DNA of 64,000 bases from Bog-473 sp963804055 (GCA_963804055.1 CAWDOU010000001.1:620001-684000); one strand, 5' to 3'. Shown: positions 18,093-27,351, counted from the stretch's first letter. The notes: a model not told the origin generated them from the letters alone. Numbers and translations: made by a program.

Positions 18093-18497
18093 TCAGGGCG
18101 CCACGAGCTCGATGGCGATGCCGTCGGGGTCGCGCAGCTGCAGCGAAGGGTGTCCGCCCTCGAGCACGACGCCGTCATGGTCGATCCCGACCTCGCGCAG
18201 GTGCGCCGCCCAGGCCTCGAGCGCCGTGCCGTCGGGCACCGCCAGTGCCAGGTGGTCCAGACCGCCCCGGGGCCCCTCCGACGGGTCCCGGGGGTTCGGC
18301 GCCTCGGTCAGCACCACGACGAACCTTCCGCCGCGGTGCTGCAGCGCCACGTAGCCGATGTCGGGATCGTCGGCGAAGGGCGCCAGGCCGAGCACGGTGC
18401 TGTACCACGTGGCGCTGGCGCCGACATCGGAGACCAGCAGCTGCACGTGCGACAGGCCGGTGACGGGCGCGCTCTGAACGGTCTCGTCCGCGGTCAT
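18093..18497 (-). CDS. VOC family protein
   Basis: A 134-residue glyoxalase-fold protein. GLSHVQLLVSDVGASATWYSTVLGL is near the start, GLDHLALAVPDGTALEAW in the middle and LRDPDGIAIELVAP at the end. Candidate metal ligands are the two His (SHV, DHL) and the terminal Glu. Unrelated in detail to the VOC genes at 16.5 and 33.7 kb, so not a recent local duplication. Substrate unknown. Confidence 0.82.
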   Translation of the reverse strand: MTADETVQSAPVTGLSHVQLLVSDVGASATWYSTVLGLAPFADDPDIGYVALQHRGGRFVVVLTEAPNPRDPSEGPRGGLDHLALAVPDGTALEAWAAHLREVGIDHDGVVLEGGHPSLQLRDPDGIAIELVAP

Positions 18498-18504
18498 ACG
18501 GCGG

Positions 18505-18510
18505 AGCCTA
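18505..18510 (-). promoter_or_regulatory. -10 element TAGGCT, leaderless position
   Basis: On the minus strand TAGGCT is followed by 7 nt and then the ATG of the VOC gene, with no Shine-Dalgarno sequence between. Confidence 0.45.
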
Positions 18511-18595
18511 CCGAGGCACCGCCACGATCGGCTTGCCGCGTGGCCGGCGGCGGCGCCCCATCAGGCCCGAATCGGGCCACCTGTTTCCCGTGACG

Positions 18596-19489
18596 TCACC
18601 CGCTGCGTTCGCGCAGATCGTCAACCGTGCCGCCGGCTGACGGGAGGTCCGCCAGGGGCGGTCCGGTCAGGTGCGCCGCGGCGGTGGCGGACTCCTGCGC
18701 CGCCCGGCGCCGTCGCAACAGGGCCGGCGTGGCCACGGCCAGCGCCAGGATGGCGACGGCGACCGCGGCCAACCCGATGGTGCCGGCCGACACGCCGCCC
18801 TTCTTCGTGCCGGTCGCCGGAGCCGCCGTGGCCGGGGCGCCGCCACCCGGTGCCTTCGTCATGGCCGTGTACTGGGCTCGGGCCACCACGTCGGCGTCGG
18901 CGGGCGAAATCGGCTGCGCGTTCCCCGACGCCGCGGAGAAGAACGACAGCAGGTCCACGTACACGCCGGCGCGCATGGTGATGGCCTCGCCGACGCCGTC
19001 CTGATCGGTCGCCGCGAAGTAGGTCACACGGCGGGCCCCGGGTATGGTCCGCACCGGGTTCGAGCTGACGATCTCGCCCGACTCCAGCGAGTGCTGGGCG
19101 GCCTGCAGGAAGACCTGGGCCCCCACCGCGTCGGGGAAGCGGACCAGCAGGTCCTGCACCTGGTTGAGCCCGCCGTCGGCCTGCCACACCCGCTCGTAGG
19201 TCGAGATGGACCTGCCCAGGGTGGACAGCGCCCCCGCCGCCGCCGCCGGGTCCGGCGCGTTGGAGGCGAACCGGGAGGGGTCGAGCGGTCCCTGCGAGGT
19301 GACGGCATAGCCCAGGCCGAGGTTCGGGATCACCACGTCGCCGAGCGAGACGCCCGCCGCGCCCGCCGCGGCGACGCCGGTCGCCAGCGCACCCAGCACG
19401 GTGGCGGATCCCGCCAGGGTCAGCGTCAGGGCCACGATCAGGGCCGACGTCCCCCCGGAACGGGCCCGTCCCCGGGCCCGCGTCGTCAT
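18596..19489 (-). CDS. exported, membrane-anchored protein of unknown function
   Basis: A 297-residue protein with an Arg-rich N-terminus and a hydrophobic segment (about 17-45) ending in Ala residues, a likely signal peptide. An extracytoplasmic domain of about 180 residues follows (LGLGYAVTSQGPLDPSRFASN, then VRTIPGARRVTYFAATDQDG). The C-terminus has one membrane helix (IGLAAVAVAILALAVATPAL) followed by RRRR and a short cytoplasmic tail. Start ATG shares one base with the metH stop (TGATG), so translation is coupled to metH. No enzymatic motif seen. Confidence 0.7.
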   Translation of the reverse strand: MTTRARGRARSGGTSALIVALTLTLAGSATVLGALATGVAAAGAAGVSLGDVVIPNLGLGYAVTSQGPLDPSRFASNAPDPAAAAGALSTLGRSISTYERVWQADGGLNQVQDLLVRFPDAVGAQVFLQAAQHSLESGEIVSSNPVRTIPGARRVTYFAATDQDGVGEAITMRAGVYVDLLSFFSAASGNAQPISPADADVVARAQYTAMTKAPGGGAPATAAPATGTKKGGVSAGTIGLAAVAVAILALAVATPALLRRRRAAQESATAAAHLTGPPLADLPSAGGTVDDLRERSG

Positions 19490-22400
19490 CACGCGATGAA
19501 GTACTTGGCCTCGGGGTGGTGGCAGATGATGGCGTCGGTCGTCTGTTCGGGGTGGAGCTGGAACCCCTCGCTCACGGTGACGCCGATGCGGTCCCCGCCC
19601 AGGAGCTCCACCACCTTGGCGTTGTCGTCCAGGTCGGGGCAGGCCGGGTAGCCCCACGAGTAGCGGCCACCCCGGTATTGCTGCTTGAAGAGGCCGCCCA
19701 GTGTCGGCCCGTCCTCGTCGGCGAACCCCAGCTCCTGGCGCACCCGGCGGTGCCAGTACTCGGCCGTGGCCTCGGCCATCTCGACGCTGAGGCCGTGCAG
19801 GAACAGGTACTCCTGGTAGTGGTTCTCGGCGAACAGGCGGGCCGCCTCCTCGGACGCCCGCGCCCCAATGGTGCACAGCATGAAGGTGGCGAAGTCCTCG
19901 TCCGCCGAGCCCACCGGCCGGAAGAAGTCCGCGATGCACAGCCAGGGCTCCTTGCGCTGGCGCGGGAAGGCGAAGCGCATCCACTCCGAGGTCCGGCTCT
20001 CGTCCTTCCAGATGACGAGGTCGTTGCCGTCGGCGTTGGCGGCGAAGTGGCCGTAGGCCACCGACGGCACGAGCAGGTCCGCCTCCTTGGCCTTGCCCAG
20101 CTGCTCGCGCAGCGTGGCCTTCACCCGGTCCTTGAACTCGGTGTCGTTCTCGCCGTTCTCGGGCCTGAAGCCCCACTGGTTGCGGAACAGGGCGGTGAGG
20201 TTGAGGTACTCGGCGACCTCGTCGACGGGGATCCCCACGGCCACCCGGCTGCCCACGAAGGGCGGCGTGAAGAGCGGGTTGTCCGCCGCCACGTCGGCGC
20301 GGGCGGGCTGCCCCTCCACGGGTGAGGTGTCCTGGGGGTCCAGGCGGCTGCGCTTGGGGACGTTCTTCTCGGAGATCTCGCGCCCGAACAGGGGGTCGTC
20401 CTCGCCCTTCTTCTTCAGCTCGACCAGCCGGTCCATGGTGCGCAGCCCCTCGAAGGCGTCGCGCCCGTAGAAGAGGCGGCCGTCGTAGACCTCGCGCAGG
20501 TCGCGCTCCACGTAGGTCCGGGTCAGGGCGGCGCCGCCCAGCAGCACCGGGATGTCCGACAGGGAGCGGTCGTTCAGCTCGACCAGGTTCTCCCGCATGA
20601 TCAGGGTCGACTTGACCAGCAGGCCGCTCATGCCGATGGCGTCGGCCTTGTGCTCCTCGACCGCGCTGACCATCTCGTTGATGCCGATCTTGATGCCGAG
20701 GTTGACCACCTCGTAGCCGTTGTTCGTCAGGATGATGTCGACCAGGTTCTTGCCGATGTCGTGGACGTCACCCTTGACGGTGGCCAGCACCACGGTGCCC
20801 TTGCCGCCCTGGTCCGCCTTCTCCATGTGCGGCTCCAGGAAGGCGACCGCGCTCTTCATGGTCTCCGCCGACTGCAGCACGAAGGGCAGCTGCATTTCGC
20901 CCGATGCGAAGCGCTCGCCCACCACCTTCATGCCCTCGAGCAGGATGTCGTTGACGATGGCCAGTGCCCCGGTGCCCGCCTCGAGCGCCTCGGTCAGGTC
21001 GTCTTCGAGGCCGTTGCGGTTGCCGTCAATGATGCGCTGGGACAGGCGGCGGTCCACGGGCCAGTCGCTGTGGTCCTCCGCCGGGCCGGTGTCGGCCTTG
21101 ACGCCCTCGAAGAGCGCCAGGAGCTCCTGGAGGGGGTCGTAGTCGTCGGTGCGGCGGTTGTAGATGAGGTCGAGGCAGACCTCCTTGGCCCGCTCGTCGA
21201 TCCGGGCGAGCGGGAGGATCTTGGAGGCGTGCACGATGGCCGAGTCCAGGCCCGCCTGCACGCACTCGTGCAGGAACACCGAGTTGAGCACCTGGCGCGC
21301 CGCCGGGTTGAGGCCGAAGGACACGTTCGACAACCCCAGGACGGTCGACACGCCGGGCAGCTCCGCCTTGATCCGCCGGATGCCCTCGATGGTCTCGATC
21401 CCGTCCTCCCGGCTCTCCTCCATGCCCGTCGACAGTGGCAGGGCGAGCGGGTCGAACAACAGGTCCTCGGGCGCCAGCCCGTAGCGCTCGACGGCGAGGT
21501 CGCGGATGTTGCGGGCGGCCCGAAGCTTCCACTCCGCCGTGCGGGCCTGGCCCTCCTCGTCGATGCAGGTGCACACGACGGCCGCCCCGAACTCGCGGGC
21601 GAGCCGGAGGAACGTGTCGAGGCGCGTCCCGGGCTCGGCGCCCTCCTCGAGGTTGACCGAGTTGAGGATGGGCCGGCCGCCGAGCCACTCCAGTGCGGCG
21701 CGGGCCACGGGCCCCTCCGTGGAGTCGACCATGAGCGGCACGCTCGACTGCGTGCAGAAGCGGCTGGCGATCTCGGTCATGTCGGACACGCCGTCGGCGC
21801 CGGTGTAGTCGACGCAGACGTCAATGAGGTGCGAGCCCTCCTTCACCTGATCCCGCGCCATGCCCACGCAGGTGTCCCAGTCGCCGTCGAGCATGGCCTC
21901 GCGGAACGCCTTCGACCCGTTGGCGTTGGTCCGCTCGCCGACGGCGAGGTACGACGAGTCCTGGGCGAAGGGGACCGAGGTGTAGATGGAGGCGGCCGAC
22001 GGCTCGTGCACCGGGTTCCTGGTCGCCGGCACAGCGCCCGCGCAGCGCTCCACCACGGCGGCCAGGTGGGCCGGCGTGGTCCCGCAGCACCCGCCGACGG
22101 CGGACACGCCGAACTCGGTCACGAAGCGGTGCAGGTGCTCGGCCAGGTCCTCGGGCGTGAGGTCGTAGTGCATGTTGCCGTCGACCACCGACGGGAGCCC
22201 CGCATTGGGGACGCAGGCGATGGGGACGCGGCTGGCCCCCGACAGGTGGCGCAGCGCCTCGCTCATCTCGACCGGTCCCGTGGCGCAGTTGAGGCCGACC
22301 ACGTCGACCTGCATCGCATCGAGCACGGTCAGGGCGGCGCCGATCTCGGTCCCCGGCAGCATGCGGCCGGTGAGCTCGATCGTCACCTGGCACTGCAGCG

Positions 22401-23001
22401 GGACGAAGCGGTCCAGCGCCACCATGGCGCGCCGGGCCCCGTTGACGGCGGCCTTGATCGAGAGCATGTCGAACTGCGTCTCAATCAGCAGCAGGTCGAC
22501 GCCGCCCTCCAGCAGCCCGAGCGCCTGCTCCTCGTAGGCGGCGCTGAATTCGGCGTACGAAATGTGCCCGAGCGTGGGGAACTTCGTGCCGGGCCCCATG
22601 GAGCCGGCCACCCAGCGCGGCCGCTCCGGGGTCGAGAACTCGTCGCGCACCGCGCAGGCGAGCTCGGCCGCGCGGCGGGTCAGCTCGCGGGCGCGGTCGG
22701 CCAGCCCGTACTCGGCCAGGACCACGGAGGTGGAGCCGAAGGTGTCGGTCTCGACCACATCGCACCCGACCTCGTAGAAGGAGCGGTGCACCTGGGCCAC
22801 CAGGTCCGGGCGGGTCTCGACGAGCCACTCGTTGCAGCCCTCGAGCTCGGGCCCGCCGAAGTCGTCCGAGCCCAGGCCGAGCAGCTGCAGGTTCGTCCCC
22901 ATGGCGCCGTCGAAGATGACGACGCGCTCGCCCAGCGCCTGCAGGTAGGTGGAGGCGGACGGGTCGAGCCGGCCGAGGAGTTCGGGGGAGGTGCTTGCCA
23001 C
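19489..23001 (-). CDS. metH: cobalamin-dependent methionine synthase
   Basis: Transfers a methyl group from methyltetrahydrofolate through methylcobalamin to homocysteine. 1170 residues from the GTG at 23001, normal family length. Modules: homocysteine/zinc domain with the Cys of GLNCATGP and the pair in GGCCGTTPAH; pterin domain (SRFCTQSSVPLMVDSTEGP, ILNSVNLEEG); B12 cap and Rossmann domain with the axial-His motif DVHDIGKNLV; and a C-terminal SAM-dependent reactivation domain. I see no cobalamin riboswitch in the 60 bp upstream. It diverges from the adenosyltransferase gene, so both genes concern B12 cofactors. Confidence 0.96.
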   Translation of the reverse strand: MASTSPELLGRLDPSASTYLQALGERVVIFDGAMGTNLQLLGLGSDDFGGPELEGCNEWLVETRPDLVAQVHRSFYEVGCDVVETDTFGSTSVVLAEYGLADRARELTRRAAELACAVRDEFSTPERPRWVAGSMGPGTKFPTLGHISYAEFSAAYEEQALGLLEGGVDLLLIETQFDMLSIKAAVNGARRAMVALDRFVPLQCQVTIELTGRMLPGTEIGAALTVLDAMQVDVVGLNCATGPVEMSEALRHLSGASRVPIACVPNAGLPSVVDGNMHYDLTPEDLAEHLHRFVTEFGVSAVGGCCGTTPAHLAAVVERCAGAVPATRNPVHEPSAASIYTSVPFAQDSSYLAVGERTNANGSKAFREAMLDGDWDTCVGMARDQVKEGSHLIDVCVDYTGADGVSDMTEIASRFCTQSSVPLMVDSTEGPVARAALEWLGGRPILNSVNLEEGAEPGTRLDTFLRLAREFGAAVVCTCIDEEGQARTAEWKLRAARNIRDLAVERYGLAPEDLLFDPLALPLSTGMEESREDGIETIEGIRRIKAELPGVSTVLGLSNVSFGLNPAARQVLNSVFLHECVQAGLDSAIVHASKILPLARIDERAKEVCLDLIYNRRTDDYDPLQELLALFEGVKADTGPAEDHSDWPVDRRLSQRIIDGNRNGLEDDLTEALEAGTGALAIVNDILLEGMKVVGERFASGEMQLPFVLQSAETMKSAVAFLEPHMEKADQGGKGTVVLATVKGDVHDIGKNLVDIILTNNGYEVVNLGIKIGINEMVSAVEEHKADAIGMSGLLVKSTLIMRENLVELNDRSLSDIPVLLGGAALTRTYVERDLREVYDGRLFYGRDAFEGLRTMDRLVELKKKGEDDPLFGREISEKNVPKRSRLDPQDTSPVEGQPARADVAADNPLFTPPFVGSRVAVGIPVDEVAEYLNLTALFRNQWGFRPENGENDTEFKDRVKATLREQLGKAKEADLLVPSVAYGHFAANADGNDLVIWKDESRTSEWMRFAFPRQRKEPWLCIADFFRPVGSADEDFATFMLCTIGARASEEAARLFAENHYQEYLFLHGLSVEMAEATAEYWHRRVRQELGFADEDGPTLGGLFKQQYRGGRYSWGYPACPDLDDNAKVVELLGGDRIGVTVSEGFQLHPEQTTDAIICHHPEAKYFIA

Positions 23002-23048
23002 CCCACCAGGATACCGGTGGCCCCCCGGGCGGCCCGAACGGGCCCCGG

Positions 23049-23054
23049 TAGCAT
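23049..23054 (+). promoter_or_regulatory. -10 element TAGCAT, leaderless position
   Basis: TAGCAT ends 7 nt before the ATG of the adenosyltransferase gene, inside the 60-bp divergent region shared with metH. No Shine-Dalgarno sequence is present. Confidence 0.45.
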
Positions 23055-23061
23055 CCCGCTG

Positions 23062-23628
23062 ATGGCACCACGGATCTACACCAAGCGGGGTGACGACGGG
23101 ACGACGGGCCTGCTCTACGGCGGACGGGTGCGCAAGGACTCGTGGCGTATCGACCTCAACGGCGTGGTCGACGAGGCGCAGGCCGCCATCGGCGTGGCGC
23201 GCGCCCACACCCCCGCGGGGACCGAGGTAAACGACCGGCTCACCACGCTCGCCCGCGAGCTCTACGTCTTGATGGCGGAGGTGGCCACCGCCCCGGAGAA
23301 CCGCTCGAAGCTCCAGGCGGGGTCCAGCCTGGTGACGCCGGACATGGTGGCCGCGCTCGAGGACGGGATCGACGACCTGCTCGCCCGCTTCGACATGCCG
23401 AGCGACTTCACCGTGCCGGGGGAGAACACCGTGGCGGCCGCGCTCGACGTCGCCCGCACGGTCGTGCGGCGGGCCGAGCGCCTGGCCGTGGCCGAGCCCG
23501 TCGGGGACGGCTCGTCGGTGGTGGCCTATCTCAACCGCTTGTCGGATCTGCTCTGGGCCATGGCGCGCTGGCAGGAGGGGCCCGAGCACGTGCTCTCGAA
23601 GGGGGACGGGGCGGCCGGTCGCCCCTGA
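23062..23628 (+). CDS. cob(I)alamin adenosyltransferase, PduO type
   Basis: Forms adenosylcobalamin from cob(I)alamin and ATP. 188 residues with the PduO-type signatures: IYTKRGDDGTTGLLYGG at the N-terminus (ATP binding), VDEAQAAIGVAR, and the C-terminal FTVPGENTVAAALDVARTVVRRAERLAV block with its conserved Arg-rich helix. The product is the cofactor of the methylmalonyl-CoA mutase encoded 11 kb away. Oriented opposite metH, which uses methylcobalamin. Confidence 0.92.
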   Translation: MAPRIYTKRGDDGTTGLLYGGRVRKDSWRIDLNGVVDEAQAAIGVARAHTPAGTEVNDRLTTLARELYVLMAEVATAPENRSKLQAGSSLVTPDMVAALEDGIDDLLARFDMPSDFTVPGENTVAAALDVARTVVRRAERLAVAEPVGDGSSVVAYLNRLSDLLWAMARWQEGPEHVLSKGDGAAGRP

Positions 23629-23639
23629 TGCATTCGGGC

Positions 23640-24494
23640 CTAGGACCCCGAACTCGGTCCGGTCCCCGTTCCCGTTCCCGTTCCCGTTCCCGTTCCCGCG
23701 CCGGGTCGGCCGGATGCTCCGTAGGCCAACAGGTTGGAGCGCATGCCGAGCAGCCGGGCGCCCGTGACCGTCGGTACCGTGCCCGGAGGGAACAGCGCGC
23801 GCAGCTCCCTCTCGTCCAACAGGTTCAAGTTCTCCGTGGTGGCCCAGGAATCCTTGCCGAGCCGCCGCAGCGCCCGCTGATGCTGCTCCTGCGGGAGCCA
23901 GTGGAGAAACGGGACGTAGGTGTGCAGCTCCACCGGGAACCACCGGTTCGGCGTGGTGATGAAGAACCGCTTGGAGACCCGGAGGAGCTCGGCGAGGAAC
24001 TGGCGTTGGCTCTCGCGGTCTCCGACGTGCTCAATCACGGCCGTCGAGAACGCGATGTCGAACTGCCCGTCCGCGAACGGCAGCGAGTCGCCCGCCGTCT
24101 GGACGAAGGTCAGCCCGGGGTGCAGGGTCTCGAGGGCCGAGGCATCCTCAATGCTGGTGGCGGTGATCCGTGACGGGTGCGGGTACCACTTCTCGAAGAA
24201 ATTCGAGTCGGCCGCCGTCTGATCGGGGGTCACACCCACATCGAGAATGGTCGTCTCCGCGGTGGGAGCCATGGCGTCCATGAAAGCCCGGTAGAACTTC
24301 CGCCGGCCCGCAATGTTGAACCGGGTGATCACGCCACGCCAGCGGTGCTGGCTGTTCGTGTAGTCGATGTGCTCGCCCCCGGGCGGCGGGGACCCGGTCG
24401 GTACGGGCTCGGCACGGCCCGGGGGCTGTGGCAGGGGTCTGGCCGGGAGCGTCGCTTCGCTGGCCGGGCGGCTTCCTTCGGTCCCTTGACTCAC
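23640..24494 (-). CDS. class I SAM-dependent methyltransferase
   Basis: A 284-residue protein with a Pro-rich N-terminus and a Rossmann methyltransferase core: TTILDVGVTPDQTAADSNFFE (motif I, divergent from GxGxG), LPFADGQFDIAFSTAVIEHV (motifs for the acceptor region) and FFITTPNRWFPVELHTYVPF, typical of the UbiE/methyltransferase-11 group. The C-terminus is an unstructured Gly-Thr repeat encoded by a hexanucleotide tandem repeat. A GTG start overlaps the end of the preceding membrane-protein gene (GTGA), so a joint role in lipid or glycan modification is possible but unproven. Confidence 0.78.
   Translation of the reverse strand: MSQGTEGSRPASEATLPARPLPQPPGRAEPVPTGSPPPGGEHIDYTNSQHRWRGVITRFNIAGRRKFYRAFMDAMAPTAETTILDVGVTPDQTAADSNFFEKWYPHPSRITATSIEDASALETLHPGLTFVQTAGDSLPFADGQFDIAFSTAVIEHVGDRESQRQFLAELLRVSKRFFITTPNRWFPVELHTYVPFLHWLPQEQHQRALRRLGKDSWATTENLNLLDERELRALFPPGTVPTVTGARLLGMRSNLLAYGASGRPGAGTGTGTGTGTGTGPSSGS
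23667..23696 (+). repeat. hexanucleotide tandem repeat (CGTTCC)5
   Basis: Five perfect copies of CGTTCC with a degenerate extra copy to the left, inside the 3' end of the methyltransferase gene, where they encode alternating Gly-Thr. Copy-number change would be in frame. Confidence 0.85.
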
Positions 24495-26605
24495 GTTCCG
24501 GACATTCTCGCATATGGCTCGGAAAAGGAGGCGACCACGAGCGTGCTCCCCGTCGGGAGCGGCTCCGGGGCGGCGTGCCCGCTCACCCGCTCATCTCCAG
24601 CGGCACGACGTTCCGTCGCGCACCGGGACGCACTGCCAGAGCGACACCCCGCCGATGGTCCGGGGCGCGCTCCGAGGGCCCGGTCCATGACGACACGGGC
24701 CACGTCGACGTTCGGCTGGTCGTTGCCGGCGATGACGCTCGTGACGCCGAGCTTGTCGAGGCTGGCTCGCAGCGCCGCTGGGTCGCCGCAACTGGACGTG
24801 TCCCGTTTGGTGAAGATGCCCAGGAAGCAGTACTCCAGGGTGTTCGAGTCCGGGAAGAACGTCCCGACCCCGTCGGGACCGGGCCCGATGGCGTACCCAC
24901 CGAGCATGCGAAAGCGCATGTTGGTGTCCGCCTGCCACAGCATGGGCCAGGCCATGGCCGTCAACGGGTACGGATAGGTCGCCACGAGGGAGCCGGGCTG
25001 TATCTGCTGCACGTCGCTCGTGGTGAAGAACGAGGGCACGTCGGCCGGCACCTCGTTGTACGGCCACGCCGGCGTCATCGGGATGAGCACGCCGACGCCG
25101 ACGACGAGCGCGCCCACTGCGGCGAGACGTGCCGACAGGACACGACGACGGCTGAGCTGCGCCCGCGTCGGCGGCTGTGCCGCGTACGACGCCGCCCGCC
25201 TGTCGGTGGCATCGGTAATGGCGCGCTGCAGCCAGGAGTAGCCCTCGTCGAGGGCGACGCCGAAGAGGACCGCCACGGAGAACCAGAAGGCCAGCGCGAA
25301 CCGTGACGGGATGATGTCGCCGAGGATCGGGAGGTGCACGAGGACGGTGTCGAGACCGCGAATTCCCGTGTGGTCGTTCCCGATGTAGAGGCGGGGCCCC
25401 AAGGAGCACCAGAAGCTGAAGAGGGCGACGGGGCCGAAAATGCGGACCAGCACCTTGCGGCGCAGCAGCACCACGGAGGCCAGGAGGAGGAGCAGGAGTG
25501 GAACGCCGATGTATTCGGTGACCTCGCCGGCCAGCGCGGCCGAGAACGCGTCGGAGATCCGGTTGGACCAGCCGAACGTCAGCCATTGCGTCGTTCCCGG
25601 TGTCACCAGACTGGCGAGGTCGGAGCTGAAGAGCGCAAGTTGCTGGTGTGTCTGCGGCGGGCCGGTGATCCGTTCGGGACCACGGAATTGGATGTACAGG
25701 GGGTAGGCGGCCAGCACCAGGAACGCGGCGGCGGCCGCGGCAGCGGCGCGGAGCACGTCGGAGGAACGCTGCAGGACCGTGTGCCGGTAGAGCACCGCCA
25801 GCACGATCAGGGTCGGGACGGCGAAGAGCGCGGTCACCGTGAGCAGTTCTTCGGAGACGAACAGCTGCGCCGCGAGCAGCACGCCGAGGATCGACCCCGC
25901 CGTGATCGGCGACCATTCCCTCTCTACCAGTTTGTAGAGCGTCAGCACGAGGAGCGGAGGGATCGCGTCGAAGACGAAGGTGATCCGGCCCCCGGCAGCC
26001 TCCGCGACAGCGAAGGTCGAGAATCCGTAGACGAGACCGCCCAGCCATGCGGCCGGCAACCAGCGCGTCCAGCGGCGGAGGAGGACGAACATCGTGCTGG
26101 CGGAGAGTGCCAGCGAGAGCGTCATGAGGATCGACATGGTGTGGACCACGCCGATCGTCTGGGTGAGCGGCGCGCCGAGGGCCCCGAGCGTCACCACCGA
26201 CGTGTTCCACATCAGGTTCACGCCGCCGGGGGCGTCGATGTAGTTGGTCACCAGCACGGAATGCCCTTGCGTCACGGCCGAGGGGGTCCAGTGGATGAAC
26301 CATTCGAGCAAGAGCTGGTCCCAGCAGTTGCACCCGTTGAGCTGGGACGACCAGTGCGTCCACACCGGCCAGAAGGCGAGTGCGGCCAGCGGGAGGTAGG
26401 CGCACAGGGCGAGCAGCCATGCCAACCAGGAGCGGCGGGGCGGCGAGTCCGAACGTATGCCGGGGACGTCGCTCTCGGGGCCGGCGCCGGTGTCCGCGTC
26501 GTTGTCCGCCCCGGGCCCGGCGCCTGCGTCCGCGGGCGCGCTCGGCGGCGCCTCCGTCAGTGTCGTCGCGTCGTTCGTCACGACCACCGGCGCCTCATGT
26601 GACAT
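24491..26605 (-). CDS. large polytopic membrane protein, glycosyltransferase (GT-C)-like; C-terminus probably frameshifted
   Basis: Up to 704 residues. An Ala/Gly/Asp-rich cytoplasmic N-terminus (1-58) is followed by about ten to twelve membrane helices and then a soluble C-terminal domain. The first periplasmic loop (NGCNCWDQLLLEWFIHW) and the overall layout resemble actinobacterial GT-C or YfhO-like membrane proteins, but I cannot name the substrate. Near the end the frame reads LGVTSVIAGNDQPNVDVARVV and then becomes low-complexity (SAGCRSGSASRCATERRA), whereas an adjacent frame gives TIGGVSLWQCVP and stops at 24591, the kind of ending expected. A small indel near 24660-24675 is likely. Confidence 0.68.
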   Translation of the reverse strand: MSHEAPVVVTNDATTLTEAPPSAPADAGAGPGADNDADTGAGPESDVPGIRSDSPPRRSWLAWLLALCAYLPLAALAFWPVWTHWSSQLNGCNCWDQLLLEWFIHWTPSAVTQGHSVLVTNYIDAPGGVNLMWNTSVVTLGALGAPLTQTIGVVHTMSILMTLSLALSASTMFVLLRRWTRWLPAAWLGGLVYGFSTFAVAEAAGGRITFVFDAIPPLLVLTLYKLVEREWSPITAGSILGVLLAAQLFVSEELLTVTALFAVPTLIVLAVLYRHTVLQRSSDVLRAAAAAAAAFLVLAAYPLYIQFRGPERITGPPQTHQQLALFSSDLASLVTPGTTQWLTFGWSNRISDAFSAALAGEVTEYIGVPLLLLLLASVVLLRRKVLVRIFGPVALFSFWCSLGPRLYIGNDHTGIRGLDTVLVHLPILGDIIPSRFALAFWFSVAVLFGVALDEGYSWLQRAITDATDRRAASYAAQPPTRAQLSRRRVLSARLAAVGALVVGVGVLIPMTPAWPYNEVPADVPSFFTTSDVQQIQPGSLVATYPYPLTAMAWPMLWQADTNMRFRMLGGYAIGPGPDGVGTFFPDSNTLEYCFLGIFTKRDTSSCGDPAALRASLDKLGVTSVIAGNDQPNVDVARVVMDRALGARPGPSAGCRSGSASRCATERRAAGDERVSGHAAPEPLPTGSTLVVASFSEPYARMSGT

Positions 26606-26739
26606 CCCGCCCGCCGTCTGGCGTCGAGGCGCTGTCGAGTCTCAAGAGCCACATCGGGGCGGGGTGCGCACGTGCGACGCTGCGAGCGGCGACGCGGGGC
26701 GGTGCGAGATTCTGCCATAGCGGCTTCCGGACGAGCGGG

Positions 26740-27351
26740 TCACCTCCACCTCCCCCGGTGGATCCGCTCGGCCCGTCCGGGGCCGCTCCGGTCCAGCGAG
26801 GCGGACCGGTGGTCACGCCCGTCCGGATGGCCGAGGAGCACGGCGCAGAAGAGGCGCCAGCCTTGGGGCACGCCCAGTCGGGCGGCCAGTTCGGCCTCCC
26901 CCCGGAAGGCGCCCTGGACGCACGCCCCCAGCCCGGCGTCGACCGCGCCGAGCAGGACGGCCATCACGCCGAACGCGGCGTCGCCGATCCAATAGGGCAC
27001 GGGCCACGCGGCCTGACCGTCGCCCAGGCCGGAACGGGCCTTGTCACGCTCGCCGTAGCGTGCCACGTAGGCCTCCGGCGAGGAGTAGGCGAGGAGGACG
27101 ACGGGCGCCCGCGCCAGGCCCTCGGCGCGGTCCTTGTTCTCGGTGCGCCAGGTCTCGTCCGTGGTGGCGTCGAAGTAGAGCGCCGTCTCGTCGGGTCCCG
27201 CCAGGACGACCCAGGCCGTACCCTGCGTGTTGCCGGCCGTGGGGGAGCGCAGGGCGCCGGCGAGGATCCGCTCGAGGGCGGCCGGGTCGACAGGATCGGT
27301 GGAGAAGCTCCGTACCATGGAGCGGCGTCGGATGGCCTCGTGGAGCTCCAC
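26740..27351 (-). CDS. nitroreductase family protein
   Basis: A 203-residue FMN-dependent oxidoreductase. N-terminal MELHEAIRRRSMVRSFSTDPVD carries the phosphate-binding RRRS...R pattern. SPTAGNTQGTAWVVL matches the second flavin-contact block, and IGDAAFGVMAVLLGAVDAGLGACVQGAFRGE the dimer and flavin helix. It resembles the actinobacterial putative-nitroreductase group that includes F420-related enzymes. GTG start. Divergent from the rhodanese-MoeB gene across 150 bp. Confidence 0.85.
   Translation of the reverse strand: MELHEAIRRRSMVRSFSTDPVDPAALERILAGALRSPTAGNTQGTAWVVLAGPDETALYFDATTDETWRTENKDRAEGLARAPVVLLAYSSPEAYVARYGERDKARSGLGDGQAAWPVPYWIGDAAFGVMAVLLGAVDAGLGACVQGAFRGEAELAARLGVPQGWRLFCAVLLGHPDGRDHRSASLDRSGPGRAERIHRGRWR

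Noticed and set aside
20650..23061. Very long open frame on the plus strand opposite metH
   Set aside because: It is the antisense of a highly conserved minus-strand gene; its Leu/Val/Asp/Gly/Arg-rich content is typical of GC-rich shadow frames. Only the part from 23062 (adenosyltransferase) is real.
22995..23065. Cobalamin riboswitch upstream of metH or the adenosyltransferase
   Set aside because: Only 60 bp separate the two starts and no B12-box-like sequence is present; too short for the element.
24583..26420. Other open frames inside the large membrane protein gene
   Set aside because: They are Arg/Pro/His-rich shadows. Only their last about 20 codons ending at 24591 make sense, as the probable continuation of the real frame after an indel.
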